DNA of 64,000 nt from Formosa sp030427735 (GTDB lineage Bacteria > Bacteroidota > Bacteroidia > Flavobacteriales > Flavobacteriaceae). Location: assembly GCF_051200825.1 (NCBI RefSeq), contig NZ_CP195158.1, positions 682,001 to 746,000 on the forward strand. The letters are read 5' to 3'. The translations under genes were made by a program, and so were the position numbers. The notes beneath the pieces are model-generated. The model made no database searches and had not been told where the DNA came from. It was given only the letters and a program-made list of their open reading frames with translations. This document shows, in pieces, positions 52,150 to 61,845 of the stretch (its first letter is position 1; the number at the start of each line of letters is the position of its first letter).

Positions 52150-53505
52150 ATGAACGTACATTTTATTGCCATTGGTGGAAGCGCCATGCATAATTTAGCA
52201 TTAGCACTACAAGATAAAGGGTATCGCGTAACAGGAAGCGACGACGAAATTTTTGAACCTTCAAAATCTCGCTTAAAAAATAAAGGTTTGTTACCAGAAT
52301 CTTTTGGATGGTTTCCAGAAAAAATCACTGATGCATTAGATGCGGTGGTTTTAGGTATGCATGCCAAAGCCGATAACCCAGAATTGTTGAAGGCTCAGGA
52401 ATTAGGGCTTAAAATTTATTCGTATCCAGAATTTTTGTACGAACAATCTAAACATAAAACACGTGTAGTTATTGGCGGGAGTCATGGCAAGACCACGATT
52501 ACGTCTATGATTTTACATGTAATGCACTATCACGATCGCGATGTCGATTATATGGTGGGTGCGCAGTTAGACGGGTTTGATGTTATGGTAAAACTAACCG
52601 AAGATAACGATTTTATGGTGTTGGAAGGCGACGAGTATTTAAGTTCGCCAATAGACAGACGTCCTAAATTTCATTTATATAAACCTAATATTGCTTTGTT
52701 GAGTGGTATTGCTTGGGATCATATAAATGTTTTTCCGACTTACGATAATTATGAAGTACAGTTTAAAATATTTGTAGATAGTATTGTAAAGGGCGGAAGC
52801 ATTACTTATAATGCCGAAGATGAAGCTGTAAAACGTGTTGTTGAAGCGTCAGAAAATCCGATTAGAAAATTGCCTTATTATACTCCTGAATATACTGTTG
52901 AAGATGGAGAAACCCTATTAGAAACTCCAGAAGGACTATTGCCAATAGAAGTTTTTGGGGCACATAATTTAAATAATTTAGCAGGAGCCAAGTGGATTTG
53001 TCAGCATATGGGTGTTGATGAAGACGATTTTTATGAAGCTATAGCTTCGTTTAAGGGCGCAAGTAAGCGTTTAGAAAAAATAGCGGAAAGCGCAACAAGT
53101 GTAGCTTACAAAGATTTTGCACACTCTCCAAGCAAAGTCGCTGCCACTACACAAGCTGTAAAAGCGCAATACGAATCACGTACTTTGGTAGCTTGTTTAG
53201 AGCTACATACTTACAGTAGCTTAAATGCCGAGTTTTTAAAAGAATATAAGGGAGCTCTAAATGCAGCCGATGTTGCGGTCGTGTTTTATTCGCCACATGC
53301 AGTAGACATTAAAAAACTAGAGCCTGTAACCAAAGACCAGATTGCATTGGCTTTCGAGCGCGACGATTTAATTATTTATACAGACCCAGCAGATTTTAAA
53401 GCGTTTTTAAGAACTCAAAATTTCGAAAGTTCTGCGTTGCTGTTAATGAGTTCTGGAAATTACGGCGGTTTGGATTTTGAGGAAGTAAAAGCCTTTATAC
53501 ACTAA
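52150..53505 (+). CDS. mpl: UDP-N-acetylmuramate:L-Ala-gamma-D-Glu-meso-DAP ligase
   Basis: A 451-aa Mur ligase of the recycling type, which reattaches the recycled tripeptide to UDP-MurNAc. N-terminal 'FIAIGGSAMHNLALALQDKG' (MurC-like Rossmann), ATP motif 'IGGSHGKTTITSM', 'GDEYLSSPIDRRPKF', 'FGAHNLNNLAGAKWIC' and 'YKDFAHSPSKVAAT'. Length and layout fit Mpl rather than MurC, which is larger and keeps other residues. Single gene with the TPR protein upstream. Confidence 0.93.
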   Translation: MNVHFIAIGGSAMHNLALALQDKGYRVTGSDDEIFEPSKSRLKNKGLLPESFGWFPEKITDALDAVVLGMHAKADNPELLKAQELGLKIYSYPEFLYEQSKHKTRVVIGGSHGKTTITSMILHVMHYHDRDVDYMVGAQLDGFDVMVKLTEDNDFMVLEGDEYLSSPIDRRPKFHLYKPNIALLSGIAWDHINVFPTYDNYEVQFKIFVDSIVKGGSITYNAEDEAVKRVVEASENPIRKLPYYTPEYTVEDGETLLETPEGLLPIEVFGAHNLNNLAGAKWICQHMGVDEDDFYEAIASFKGASKRLEKIAESATSVAYKDFAHSPSKVAATTQAVKAQYESRTLVACLELHTYSSLNAEFLKEYKGALNAADVAVVFYSPHAVDIKKLEPVTKDQIALAFERDDLIIYTDPADFKAFLRTQNFESSALLLMSSGNYGGLDFEEVKAFIH

Positions 53506-53532
53506 TACTTTATCGGCAAAATTCAATACGCT

Positions 53533-56124
53533 TTAAGTTTTTCCTGCATTGTCATCGTGGGGCGGTTTTTCCGAAGTATCATCAGAATTAACATCTGTTT
53601 TTAAAGGTTGCACAAATGGCTTTTCCATGGTTTTATCCAGTGGATTTTGGTCTGGTGTATTTAACGGGACAGGTGTATTTGGTATTCTAAAAACATCTTC
53701 GGGTACGTTTCTAACATTTAAATCGCGTTGTGGGAACGGAATTTCTATACCTTCAGCTTTAAATCGGTTATAAATGGCTATAGATACGTCGCTTTTCGAT
53801 TGAAGCCCGAATTCGTAATGCACCCAAAACAGTAATCTGAAATTTAGAGAACTATCGCCAAAATCGTTAAACAGCGCTCTTGGTGCAGGATCTTGCAGTG
53901 TGTATTGATGATTGGTGGCAACTTCTGTTAAAATTTCTAAAATCCGGTTGGGATCCGAATCGTAACTGGTACCTACAAGAATTTCTACACGTTTGGTATT
54001 GTTAGAGAGTGTCCAGTTTATAAGATCGTTAGAGATGAGGTTGTTATTGGGTACTACAACTTCGGCGCCATCAAAAGTGCTAATGCTAGACGATCTAACA
54101 CCAATGCGGTTAACGGTGCCTAAAAGGTTGTTTACTTCAACCGTGTCGCCAGGTAAAATAGGGCGTTCGAACACTAAAATAATACCAGAGATAAAGTTAG
54201 ATACTACTGTTTGTAAACCAAAACCAATACCTAAACCTAATGCGCCTGCCATGAGGTTGAATTTACTTAAATCGATACCTAAAGACGATAGTGCCAAAAC
54301 AATCCCAAACCCTATTATAAAATACCTAATAACCAACGATACGGCAGCGGGAATACCTTTAGGAAGCTTCAAAAATCGTAAAACACCATCATCGTCGTTT
54401 ATTAAAAAGCTAATTAATCGGGTTAAAACAAAAGCAATAAGTAAGGTAATGATAAACGAAAAGATTTCTCCCAACGTAAAGGTCAAACTTCCCATTTTGT
54501 AGGGTTCTGTAAATACATCGGTTAAAAATTCGGTCACCGGTCTTAACACATCTATCATGGCCAAGAAAAAAATACCCCATAAAAAGTACATGCACCATCT
54601 AATAACTTTAAGCGTTTTATTTTCTATACTGGCACGCTCCAAAGGGCTATAAGTGGCTTTTACTGTAAAATGTCTGTGTATAATGCTTATGGCAATACCG
54701 TTTATAATTAAGGTAAAACTGTAAAACAAAATGGTGATAATACCACTTTGGGTACTTATTTTAAGGGTGATATCTGTTAGATTGGTGTAACCAAAAATAT
54801 TTGATAGAATGGAGATAATGCTTAAGACATAAATAACAGGAGTAAGCCTAATAAGTAACCAGTTGAAACCGTCTTTAAATTGTTTAATGGTTTTAAAAAA
54901 CGGATGGGTATAGTGGTACAGTATCGCGATAACAATTATAGCTTCTAACAAAATATATAAGCGGTAACCCAACGATGCGAACCAAAAATAGGATTTAGCA
55001 GAATTAAGGATGTAAAATAAAACCACAAAATATAAGATGTTTTTAAACCGTTTAGACATTAACGGCATAATAATAGGCACTGCTACCATAATGGCTAAAA
55101 GCGTGATGACGTCGCCAACTATTTTAGGCAGTGTTGTAAAATATAATTGTGCAAAAAGTAAAGACATAAATGTTATGCACAATACATTTTGATTGATAAT
55201 TAAGTTTTTTGCAGTCAAAACGATTTCTCCAGTGTCGTTAAAAGGATGTTTCTCGAACCCACGTTTAAAATATCTAAACAATAAAATGGTTATTATAAGA
55301 TAAAAAACAAACAGAACAATACCGCTTTTTTCGTTCTGGGCCAATTTGTACATGTTAGAAATTTTACCAACTATGGCATGTTCTTCCTGATCAAAATTAC
55401 TTGCTAATTTGGTGTCGAATTTAGTTTTCCAAATTGGGGGATGTCTTAAATAAAGTAAATCGTAAACCTCCGAATTTTTTAAGGATTTAATATCATCAAT
55501 AACGTCTTCTACATAATTAGTTTGCGTGTTTATTTTAGACTCTAAAGTAATGTAGTAGTTATTATTATCCAGAATCTCTTTTTTGGTTTGCGCTACACGC
55601 TCCATAGTTTCTTTTATCGATGCAAGAACTTCTGTTGGGGCGTTGTTGTTTACAGCATTTTCGTAGCTTAATTTCCAAACTTTGTCTTTAAAGTTAATGT
55701 CTTCAATAAGTAATGAATTTCGTTCTTCAAGATCGTTAATGTCATCCATCCATTGGTTTAGGAAATTCAGATAACCATTCCACTTTACCGAAACATTATT
55801 TATCTTTTGAATATTAGGGTTAGCTTTTGTGAAGTTATCTATAAGAATACCCTCGTCGTTTAAAAAGTTGGCGTAAAGGGGAAGTAAAGAATCTATTTTA
55901 GCAATATTGCTTGGCCGTTTTATTTTACGCTGAATCAGTTTTAAACTACTGTTGGTTTGTTCTACTTCTTGTATAATATTAATTAAAGGAATGGCCTTAG
56001 GCTTAACAGCAAGGGAATCGGTTTCTGAAGTTTCAGTAGTGGTTTGCTGAGCATGTAAATTAAAAGACATTCCAGCCATTACCATGCAGAAACAAAGCGC
56101 GATAATAAAATTTTTAAAATGCAT
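53533..56124 (-). CDS. MscS-family mechanosensitive ion channel (large form)
   Basis: An 863-aa protein with a signal peptide, a long periplasmic coiled-coil domain (residues 30-260), about eight to eleven membrane helices, and the MscS pore and beta domain near residues 590-760. The pore helix reads 'LMAGALGLGIGFGLQTVVSN', then 'FERPILPGDTVEVNNLLGTV' and 'VVVPNNNLISNDLINWT'. The C-terminal tail is acidic. MscK/YbdG-type channels with large N-terminal parts protect against osmotic downshock. Monocistronic, converging with mpl. Confidence 0.92.
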   Translation of the reverse strand: MHFKNFIIALCFCMVMAGMSFNLHAQQTTTETSETDSLAVKPKAIPLINIIQEVEQTNSSLKLIQRKIKRPSNIAKIDSLLPLYANFLNDEGILIDNFTKANPNIQKINNVSVKWNGYLNFLNQWMDDINDLEERNSLLIEDINFKDKVWKLSYENAVNNNAPTEVLASIKETMERVAQTKKEILDNNNYYITLESKINTQTNYVEDVIDDIKSLKNSEVYDLLYLRHPPIWKTKFDTKLASNFDQEEHAIVGKISNMYKLAQNEKSGIVLFVFYLIITILLFRYFKRGFEKHPFNDTGEIVLTAKNLIINQNVLCITFMSLLFAQLYFTTLPKIVGDVITLLAIMVAVPIIMPLMSKRFKNILYFVVLFYILNSAKSYFWFASLGYRLYILLEAIIVIAILYHYTHPFFKTIKQFKDGFNWLLIRLTPVIYVLSIISILSNIFGYTNLTDITLKISTQSGIITILFYSFTLIINGIAISIIHRHFTVKATYSPLERASIENKTLKVIRWCMYFLWGIFFLAMIDVLRPVTEFLTDVFTEPYKMGSLTFTLGEIFSFIITLLIAFVLTRLISFLINDDDGVLRFLKLPKGIPAAVSLVIRYFIIGFGIVLALSSLGIDLSKFNLMAGALGLGIGFGLQTVVSNFISGIILVFERPILPGDTVEVNNLLGTVNRIGVRSSSISTFDGAEVVVPNNNLISNDLINWTLSNNTKRVEILVGTSYDSDPNRILEILTEVATNHQYTLQDPAPRALFNDFGDSSLNFRLLFWVHYEFGLQSKSDVSIAIYNRFKAEGIEIPFPQRDLNVRNVPEDVFRIPNTPVPLNTPDQNPLDKTMEKPFVQPLKTDVNSDDTSEKPPHDDNAGKT

Positions 56125-56200
56125 TCTTTTTTATAAACTAGGTTTGGAAATACTAAATATACAGTTTTTTAAAGGTTTTTACTTAGATGGTTAAATAGTC

Positions 56201-57088
56201 TTATTGTAAATTCTCTTTAAAAAAGGAGATTGTGCGTTGCCAAGCCAAAGTTGCTGCAGGGTCGTCGTATCGGGGAGTTGTATTGTTGTGAAAGCCATGG
56301 TTAACATTTGGATATAGGTGAGCCGTATACGCTTTATTATTGGCTTTTAAAGCGGTTTCGTAAGCTGGCCATCCGTCATTTACTCGGGTATCTAATTCAG
56401 CAAAATGTAGTAATAGCGGCGCGTTAATGGTAGCGACTTCTTCTGTTGATGGAGCACTACCATAAAACGGCACAGCAGCTTTAAGGTTAGGAACCTTAAC
56501 AGCCATCATGTTAGAAATCCAACCTCCAAAACAAAAGCCAACCACGCCTATATGTCCGTTGCAGTTTTCGTGGTTTTTTAAATAATTAAATGCAGCAATG
56601 AAGTCTTCTAACATGTCGTTTCTATCCCTCTGTTTTTGTAAAGCTCTACCTTCGTCGTCGTTACCAGGATATCCACCTAGAGGCGTCAGGGCATCAGGTG
56701 CTAAACTTATAAAACCTTCTAAAGCTGTTCGTCGGCCAACGTCTTCAATATATGGGTTTAATCCTCTGTTTTCGTGAACAACTATTACTCCAGGCAGTTT
56801 TTCTTGTGTGTTTTTTGGTCGACTCAGCTGCCCTTTGATGCGTCCGCCACCTTGTGGAGAATTATAATAAATATACTCGGTATCTAATTTGGGGTCGTTT
56901 GCAGCTATAAGCACAGTATCCAAATAATTTGGAGAAATAAAACTCAGTAGGGCAGATACGGTAATACCGCCAACCGCAAAAGCAGAAAGCTTCTCAATAA
57001 ACTTTCGTCTAGATAATTTATTATGAGCGTAATCATCATATAAATCAAATACTTTTTGGTTGATATCTTCTTTTTTTAATGGTTTCAT
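56201..57088 (-). CDS. Dienelactone hydrolase family protein (Tat-exported)
   Basis: A 295-aa alpha/beta hydrolase. The N-terminus carries a twin-arginine signal ('SRRKFIEKLSAFAVGG'). Catalytic motifs: Cys nucleophile in 'GVVGFCFGGWISN' (G-x-C-x-G-G), Asp in 'FAELDTRVN', His in 'NVNHGFHNNT'. DLH proteins hydrolyse dienelactones and esters; the true substrate is unknown. It is directly followed (3-bp gap) on the same strand by... the start of this gene follows the PaiB-like gene, so they are co-transcribed. Confidence 0.88.
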   Translation of the reverse strand: MKPLKKEDINQKVFDLYDDYAHNKLSRRKFIEKLSAFAVGGITVSALLSFISPNYLDTVLIAANDPKLDTEYIYYNSPQGGGRIKGQLSRPKNTQEKLPGVIVVHENRGLNPYIEDVGRRTALEGFISLAPDALTPLGGYPGNDDEGRALQKQRDRNDMLEDFIAAFNYLKNHENCNGHIGVVGFCFGGWISNMMAVKVPNLKAAVPFYGSAPSTEEVATINAPLLLHFAELDTRVNDGWPAYETALKANNKAYTAHLYPNVNHGFHNNTTPRYDDPAATLAWQRTISFFKENLQ

Positions 57089-57091
57089 GGT

Positions 57092-57694
57092 TTAGTGTTT
57101 TACATTTATTAAGGTTTGCACAGTGGCTTCTATGGATTGATGTGTTTTACTGAGTAGCTGCTGTTTTGCAATTTGTTTCTCGGTGTCCGATTTGTCTTGC
57201 GATATTTTAAACTTACCTTCCCAGTGTGTAATTTCAATTTCAAAACCAACAACATAGTTGATAAACTGATTCATTTTAACATCGTTTGCATCTAAAATGT
57301 ATTTGTGGTCGGGAGATTCTAAAAAAGAAGTCATTTCTACCATCGTATTTTTAATCTGCTCGGTATTTGTAATTGCATTAGCCTTACCTGTTAGGTGTAC
57401 TTTTATGTAGTTCCAAGTTGGTAATTGTTCTCTTGCAAATAAACTCGGGGAAATGTAGCTGTCTGGCCCAGAAAAAATTGCAGTAACGGGATTGTTGTTC
57501 GTTAATAATTTAGCCTGAGGATTGTCTTTATCGATATGTCCTATAAGCTTACCGTTGTTGTAAATTAAGGGCACATGTGTAATAAAAGGTTGATTATTTT
57601 CTATCGAAATTAAAGTGGCCAAGGGGTAACGATTAACAATTTCTACGAGTACAGATGTATTGTGTTCTTGATATATTTCTGGAGGATAAGGCAC
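57092..57694 (-). CDS. PaiB-like FMN-binding transcriptional regulator family protein
   Basis: A 200-aa protein with the PaiB pattern: 'MPYPPEIYQEHN', 'LATLISIENNQPFITHVPLI', 'GHIDKDNPQAKLL', 'IFSGPDSYISPSLFAREQLP' then 'TWNYIKVHLTGKA', and 'VGFEIEITHWEGKFKISQDK'. This FMN-binding split barrel is named after a Bacillus repressor of sporulation and protease genes, but DNA binding is not shown for most members; other members may be oxidases. Transcribed before the dienelactone hydrolase gene. Confidence 0.92.
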   Translation of the reverse strand: MPYPPEIYQEHNTSVLVEIVNRYPLATLISIENNQPFITHVPLIYNNGKLIGHIDKDNPQAKLLTNNNPVTAIFSGPDSYISPSLFAREQLPTWNYIKVHLTGKANAITNTEQIKNTMVEMTSFLESPDHKYILDANDVKMNQFINYVVGFEIEITHWEGKFKISQDKSDTEKQIAKQQLLSKTHQSIEATVQTLINVKH

Positions 57695-57711
57695 GTGAGT
57701 TATAGTTTAGG

Positions 57712-58164
57712 TTATACGCCAAATTGAGTTAAATGATGGTCTAAATGTTTGTATTGCATTTGTCCCCATTGTTGTGGTGTAAAGTAACCAAAAAGCGGAT
57801 GCTCAGGCCAATTAGTCGTGTCTTTTTTTGTTGTAAATTCGTTAATAAGAGCTGTGAGTTTTTCCTTTTCGGGATTAAAATCTACAGGAGTGTTGATAAC
57901 GAATTCTTTAGCGGTTGGTAAACCGTGTTTCCAAGGTTTGTCGTTATAGAGTAAAGGTTTGTACAGTTTCATCATTAACTTCTGAAAGAACCCCAGTTTA
58001 GTTTGCAGCGTAACGTGCTCTAAAGCTACATTTAATGGACCCTGGCAATGTTTTAGCATTTGTGCAACATCCATTTTGCCCCATTGTGCGGTTGTAGAAG
58101 GGGTTAAATTTGATAGTCTTTCGGCTATGGAATCGGATGCCGATTGGTCTAGTAAAGATCTCAT
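57712..58164 (-). CDS. DUF1569 family protein (150 aa)
   Basis: From the ATG at 58164 the protein is 150 aa: 'SLLDQSASDSIAERLSNLTP', 'AQWGKMDVAQMLKHCQGPLN', 'PEHPLFGYFTPQQWGQMQYK' and 'HLDHHLTQFGV'. The spaced His residues (HC near the start and HLDHH near the end) are those of the DinB/DUF1569-type four-helix metal-binding fold. No enzymatic function is known. A longer frame (58236) would overlap the divergent radC start and lacks support. 18 bp before the PaiB-like gene, same strand. Confidence 0.85.
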   Translation of the reverse strand: MRSLLDQSASDSIAERLSNLTPSTTAQWGKMDVAQMLKHCQGPLNVALEHVTLQTKLGFFQKLMMKLYKPLLYNDKPWKHGLPTAKEFVINTPVDFNPEKEKLTALINEFTTKKDTTNWPEHPLFGYFTPQQWGQMQYKHLDHHLTQFGV

Positions 58165-58214
58165 AATTAGCAGATTTAATTGTTTCTGAAATTTACAATA
58201 ATTATATTTATCGT

Positions 58215-58913
58215 ATGTCAGAAAAAAAGATGTCATTTTCTATTAAGAATTGGTCTCAAGACGATCAGCCCAGAGAAAAATTACTTTACAAAGGGCGTTC
58301 GGCATTAAGCGATGCCGAGTTGGTGGCTATTTTAATAGGTTCTGGCAACCGAACAGAAAGTGCGGTTGGTTTGTGTAAGCGCATTTTGGGGAGTGTAGAT
58401 AATAATTTAAGCGCACTAGGTAAATTGTCTGTCGCACAACTTATGACGTTTAATGGCATTGGGGAGGCTAAGGCCATTACCATCGCGGCAGCAATGGAAT
58501 TGGGCAGACGCAGGCGTAGCGAAGATAAGGTAGATCGTACAAAAATTACATCGTCTACTAGTGTGTTTGAAGTCATGCAACCGCTTTTAGGTGAATTGCC
58601 CCACGAAGAGTTTTGGATTTTATATTTAAATAACGCGAATGCAATTATAAAACAGCAACAGCTTAGTAAAGGAGGTATTACAGGAACTTTGGTAGATGTT
58701 CGGTTAACCTTAAAAACGGCGTTGGAAGTTGGCGCAACGGCCTTAATTTTAGTGCATAATCATCCGTCTGGTACTTTAAAGCCAAGTCAGGCAGACCAAC
58801 AAATTACTCAAAAACTAAAAACAGCGTCGCAAAGTTTAGATATAAAAGTACTCGATCATGTTATTGTTACCGAGCATCAATATTTTAGCTTTGCCGATCA
58901 AGGTATTTTATAG
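58215..58913 (+). CDS. radC: RadC/JAB-domain DNA repair protein
   Basis: A 232-aa RadC-family protein. N-terminal helix-hairpin-helix region ('LSDAELVAILIGSGNRTESA', 'LMTFNGIGEAKAITIAAAME') followed by a JAB1/MPN-like metalloprotease core ending 'ALILVHNHPSGTLKPSQADQ' (H-x-H-P-S-G, with the conserved Asp) and 'VLDHVIVTEHQYFSFADQG'. The family is named for DNA repair, though its role in E. coli is disputed. Divergent from the DUF1569 gene. Confidence 0.94.
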   Translation: MSEKKMSFSIKNWSQDDQPREKLLYKGRSALSDAELVAILIGSGNRTESAVGLCKRILGSVDNNLSALGKLSVAQLMTFNGIGEAKAITIAAAMELGRRRRSEDKVDRTKITSSTSVFEVMQPLLGELPHEEFWILYLNNANAIIKQQQLSKGGITGTLVDVRLTLKTALEVGATALILVHNHPSGTLKPSQADQQITQKLKTASQSLDIKVLDHVIVTEHQYFSFADQGIL

Positions 58914-58981
58914 CGACTTTGCGAAAGAAACTGTTTTCATCCGGTTATAATTCATTACTTTTAGGGTTTTAAATTCTATCT

Positions 58982-60280
58982 GTGCTTTTAGTTTATACCC
59001 ATAAAATTACGCCACGTTTAAAATTTTCGTTTAAACATATTTGTACTCGTATTTTAGGAGTTCCTGTAGCTTTTACTTCAAAAATAGAAGAATTTATTGC
59101 GCACGACAGCTTAAAAATGTCGTATACGAAACAGCCTTTGGGAGACGAGGTTTTTGTGCGAAGCCACGATTTACTTTTCGAGCAAGGCTTATCCGATATC
59201 GATTTAAACGTACAGCAATGGGAAAACACAAAATGCTTCTTTTTTAATGGCGATAAAAGTGCCATGCCTTACGATATCTTTGCAGCTGCTTTTTATTTGC
59301 TTAGCCGCTACGAAGAGTATTTGCCACATGTTAAAGACGAATTTGGACGTTATGTGGCTACCGAAAGCTTAGCGTATAAATATCAGTTTTTAAATCAGCC
59401 AGTTGTCGATATTTGGGCTTATAAATTTAAGCGTGTGTTGCAAACGCATTATCCAGAATTCGAATTTCCAGAACGCAGTTACCGTATAAAGCCTATAATA
59501 GATGTGCCTTCTCCTTATAACTTTAAGCTGAAAGGCTTAATGCGTACGTTTGGCGGTACAATTAAAGATTTACTAGGGCTTAAGCTTAAAAAGATCTATT
59601 ACAAATTTATGGTGCTTTTTGGAGTAAAACGTGATCCCTACGATACTTTTAAATACATTATAAACCGCCAGAAGAACACTAAATTTAAATTTTATTTTTT
59701 CTTTTTAATTGGCGATTATTCGACTTACGATAAAGGGGTAAGCGTACACAGAAAAGACTATGTGTCTTTAATTAAATCGATGGCCGATTACAGTAAGGTC
59801 GGTCTAAAAGTGTCGTATTTTGCTATTGAAGACGCGAATATCTTAAAAACCGAAAAACAGCGTATGGAAGGCATAATTAATACCTCTTTAGCGCAATCTA
59901 GAAATTCGTTTTCGAAATTGAATTTACCCGAATTTTATCGCAACCTGATAGAATTAGAAGTGCAAGACGATTATACCATGGGGTATGTAAACCACTTAGG
60001 CTTTAGGGCTGGTACCTGTACACCGTTTTTCTTTTACGATTTAGATTACGAAATACAAACGCCATTGAAAGTAAATCCATATCATGTTATCGATTCTGCT
60101 TTACTAAAATACAATTCGTTATTAGACAAAAAGGAAACCTTACAAAGTTTAATTAACGAAGTTAAATACGTTAACGGCGAGTTTATACCGGTATTTCATA
60201 ATTATACGTTAAGTGGCTTGGGGCGCTGGAAAGATTTTAAAGAGCTGTTTAATATTATTTTAGATTCTGCCGATGACTAA
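58982..60280 (+). CDS. Polysaccharide-deacetylase-like protein with DUF7033-type N-terminus
   Basis: A 432-aa cytoplasmic protein starting at GTG (58982); the next Met lies 45 codons further and would remove conserved sequence. The N-terminal half ('FSFKHICTRILGVPVAFTSK', 'YDIFAAAFYLLSRYEEYLPH', 'PVVDIWAYKFKRVL') matches the DUF7033 domain. The C-terminal half is a divergent NodB-like barrel ('IKPIIDVPSPYNFKLKG', 'DYTMGYVNHLGFRAGTCTPF', 'HVIDSALLKYNSL'), with a possible Arg/His set. Polysaccharide deacetylase activity is unproven and a sugar-modifying role for surface glycans is likely. The gene overlaps the next one by 8 bp. Confidence 0.8.
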   Translation: MLLVYTHKITPRLKFSFKHICTRILGVPVAFTSKIEEFIAHDSLKMSYTKQPLGDEVFVRSHDLLFEQGLSDIDLNVQQWENTKCFFFNGDKSAMPYDIFAAAFYLLSRYEEYLPHVKDEFGRYVATESLAYKYQFLNQPVVDIWAYKFKRVLQTHYPEFEFPERSYRIKPIIDVPSPYNFKLKGLMRTFGGTIKDLLGLKLKKIYYKFMVLFGVKRDPYDTFKYIINRQKNTKFKFYFFFLIGDYSTYDKGVSVHRKDYVSLIKSMADYSKVGLKVSYFAIEDANILKTEKQRMEGIINTSLAQSRNSFSKLNLPEFYRNLIELEVQDDYTMGYVNHLGFRAGTCTPFFFYDLDYEIQTPLKVNPYHVIDSALLKYNSLLDKKETLQSLINEVKYVNGEFIPVFHNYTLSGLGRWKDFKELFNIILDSADD

Positions 60281-60962
60281 ATCAAAAATTACCGATGTGT
60301 TTTTCGACTTAGACCATACCTTATGGGATTTCGAAACCAATTCGGCATTAACTTTCCATAAAATATTTCAATTACATGCATTACCTATTAATCTGCCTGA
60401 GTTTTTAGATGTGTATAAAGCTATCAATACCACGTATTGGAAACGTTATAGATTAGGCGAAGTCGATAAGGAAGCACTGCGTTTTGGACGACTTAACGAT
60501 ACTTTTAAGATTTTAAATATAGATGTTTCTAAGCCGATGATTTTAAAGTTATCCGAGGCGTATATACAACACATAACGTCGTTTAACCATTTGTTTGAAG
60601 ATACCGTTACGGTGCTAGATTATTTACAACCCAAATACAATCTTCATATTATAACCAATGGTTTTAACGAGGTGCAACATTTAAAATTGAGCAGTTCTAA
60701 TATTGCTCAGTATTTTAAAACCGTTACGAATTCCGAAATGGCAGGTGTTAAAAAGCCACATCGCGATATTTTTAACTATGCCCTTAATTTAGCAAACACT
60801 ACGGTTGAACAGAGTGTTATGATTGGCGATAATTTTGAAGCCGATATTGAGGGAGCAGTGGCTCTGGGCTTTGGTGTTATTTATTTTAGTGAAAGTACTG
60901 CGGATAATCATTTAAAAGTTCCACAAATTCAAAAGCTGATAGAGTTAAAAAATCATTTATAA
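60273..60962 (+). CDS. YjjG-type noncanonical pyrimidine nucleotidase (HAD)
   Basis: A 229-aa haloacid-dehalogenase hydrolase: motif I 'VFFDLDHTLWDFETNS', motif II 'HIITNGFNE', Lys in 'VKKPHRDIF', motif IV 'MIGDNFEADIEGAVALG'. The YjjG family dephosphorylates noncanonical pyrimidine nucleotides such as 5-halo dUMP, sanitising nucleotide pools. It overlaps the deacetylase-like gene by 8 bp. Confidence 0.9.
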   Translation: MTKSKITDVFFDLDHTLWDFETNSALTFHKIFQLHALPINLPEFLDVYKAINTTYWKRYRLGEVDKEALRFGRLNDTFKILNIDVSKPMILKLSEAYIQHITSFNHLFEDTVTVLDYLQPKYNLHIITNGFNEVQHLKLSSSNIAQYFKTVTNSEMAGVKKPHRDIFNYALNLANTTVEQSVMIGDNFEADIEGAVALGFGVIYFSESTADNHLKVPQIQKLIELKNHL

Positions 60963-61054
60963 ACAATTTTATATCGTGCTAAATATTAAATGATTCTTGC
61001 GACTTGTCTGCAATCAAATAAAACTTAATTATATTTACAAAAAACTAAATAACA

Positions 61055-61813
61055 ATGAAAAAATTATGTTTACTAATGTGCTTGGCCTTTGCGGTAAGCA
61101 GTTTTGCGCAAACAAATTTAAATGCTTATAAGTACGTTATAGTTCCAAAGACTTTTGGGTTTTTAAAGGAAGAAAACCAATATAAATTAAACGCTTTAAC
61201 AGAGTTTTTGTTTAATAAATACGGATTTGTAGCGCTAATGGAAGATAGCGATATGCCAGCCGATTTAAATGCAAATGGCTGTTTAGCTTTACGCTCTAAT
61301 GTGTTAAACGAATCGAGTTTATTTACCACGAAATTAAAAGTAGAGTTAAAAGACTGTAAAAACCAGTTGGTGTTTTCTTCAAAAATAGGTTCTACCAAAG
61401 AAAAGGAATTCGAAAAAGCCTATCAGTTGGCGTTACGCGAAGCTTTCGAATCTGTTGCCGAGCTTGATCATCAATACGATGGCAGTTTAAACACTGTCCA
61501 ACAAGTAGCACCACCTGTCGCTCCGGTAGCTGCTCCAGTGGCTGCAACTCCGGTAGTTGCTAATACGGTAGCCAATACAACACCTGTACAAACCGATGCC
61601 TCCCAAATATTATATGCGCAGGCCATCACTAACGGATACCAGTTGGTAGATAGTACACCTAAAGTCGTTTATAAATTAAAACAGACCAATACAAAGGATG
61701 TCTTTCTGGTAGAAGGTCAGCAAGCTATGGTGCGTAAGGATGGTGATGCTTGGGTCTTAGAATATTATGAAGGCGATGCACTTAAAACAAAAACATTAAA
61801 CATTAAGTTTTAA
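61055..61813 (+). CDS. Secreted protein of unknown function, flavobacterial type (252 aa)
   Basis: A signal peptide ('MKKLCLLMCLAFAVSSFAQ') precedes a soluble domain of about 130 residues ('LNAYKYVIVPKTFGFLKEEN', 'LALREAFESVAELDHQYDG'), then a low-complexity linker of repeated V-A-P ('VAPPVAPVAAPVAATPVVA') and a C-terminal beta-rich domain of about 70 residues. No family is recognised. The first part has the look of a conserved flavobacterial domain; location is probably periplasm or surface. Confidence 0.75.
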   Translation: MKKLCLLMCLAFAVSSFAQTNLNAYKYVIVPKTFGFLKEENQYKLNALTEFLFNKYGFVALMEDSDMPADLNANGCLALRSNVLNESSLFTTKLKVELKDCKNQLVFSSKIGSTKEKEFEKAYQLALREAFESVAELDHQYDGSLNTVQQVAPPVAPVAAPVAATPVVANTVANTTPVQTDASQILYAQAITNGYQLVDSTPKVVYKLKQTNTKDVFLVEGQQAMVRKDGDAWVLEYYEGDALKTKTLNIKF

Positions 61814-61845
61814 TCGATTGCCCGTTTAGACATAATACTTTGTTG

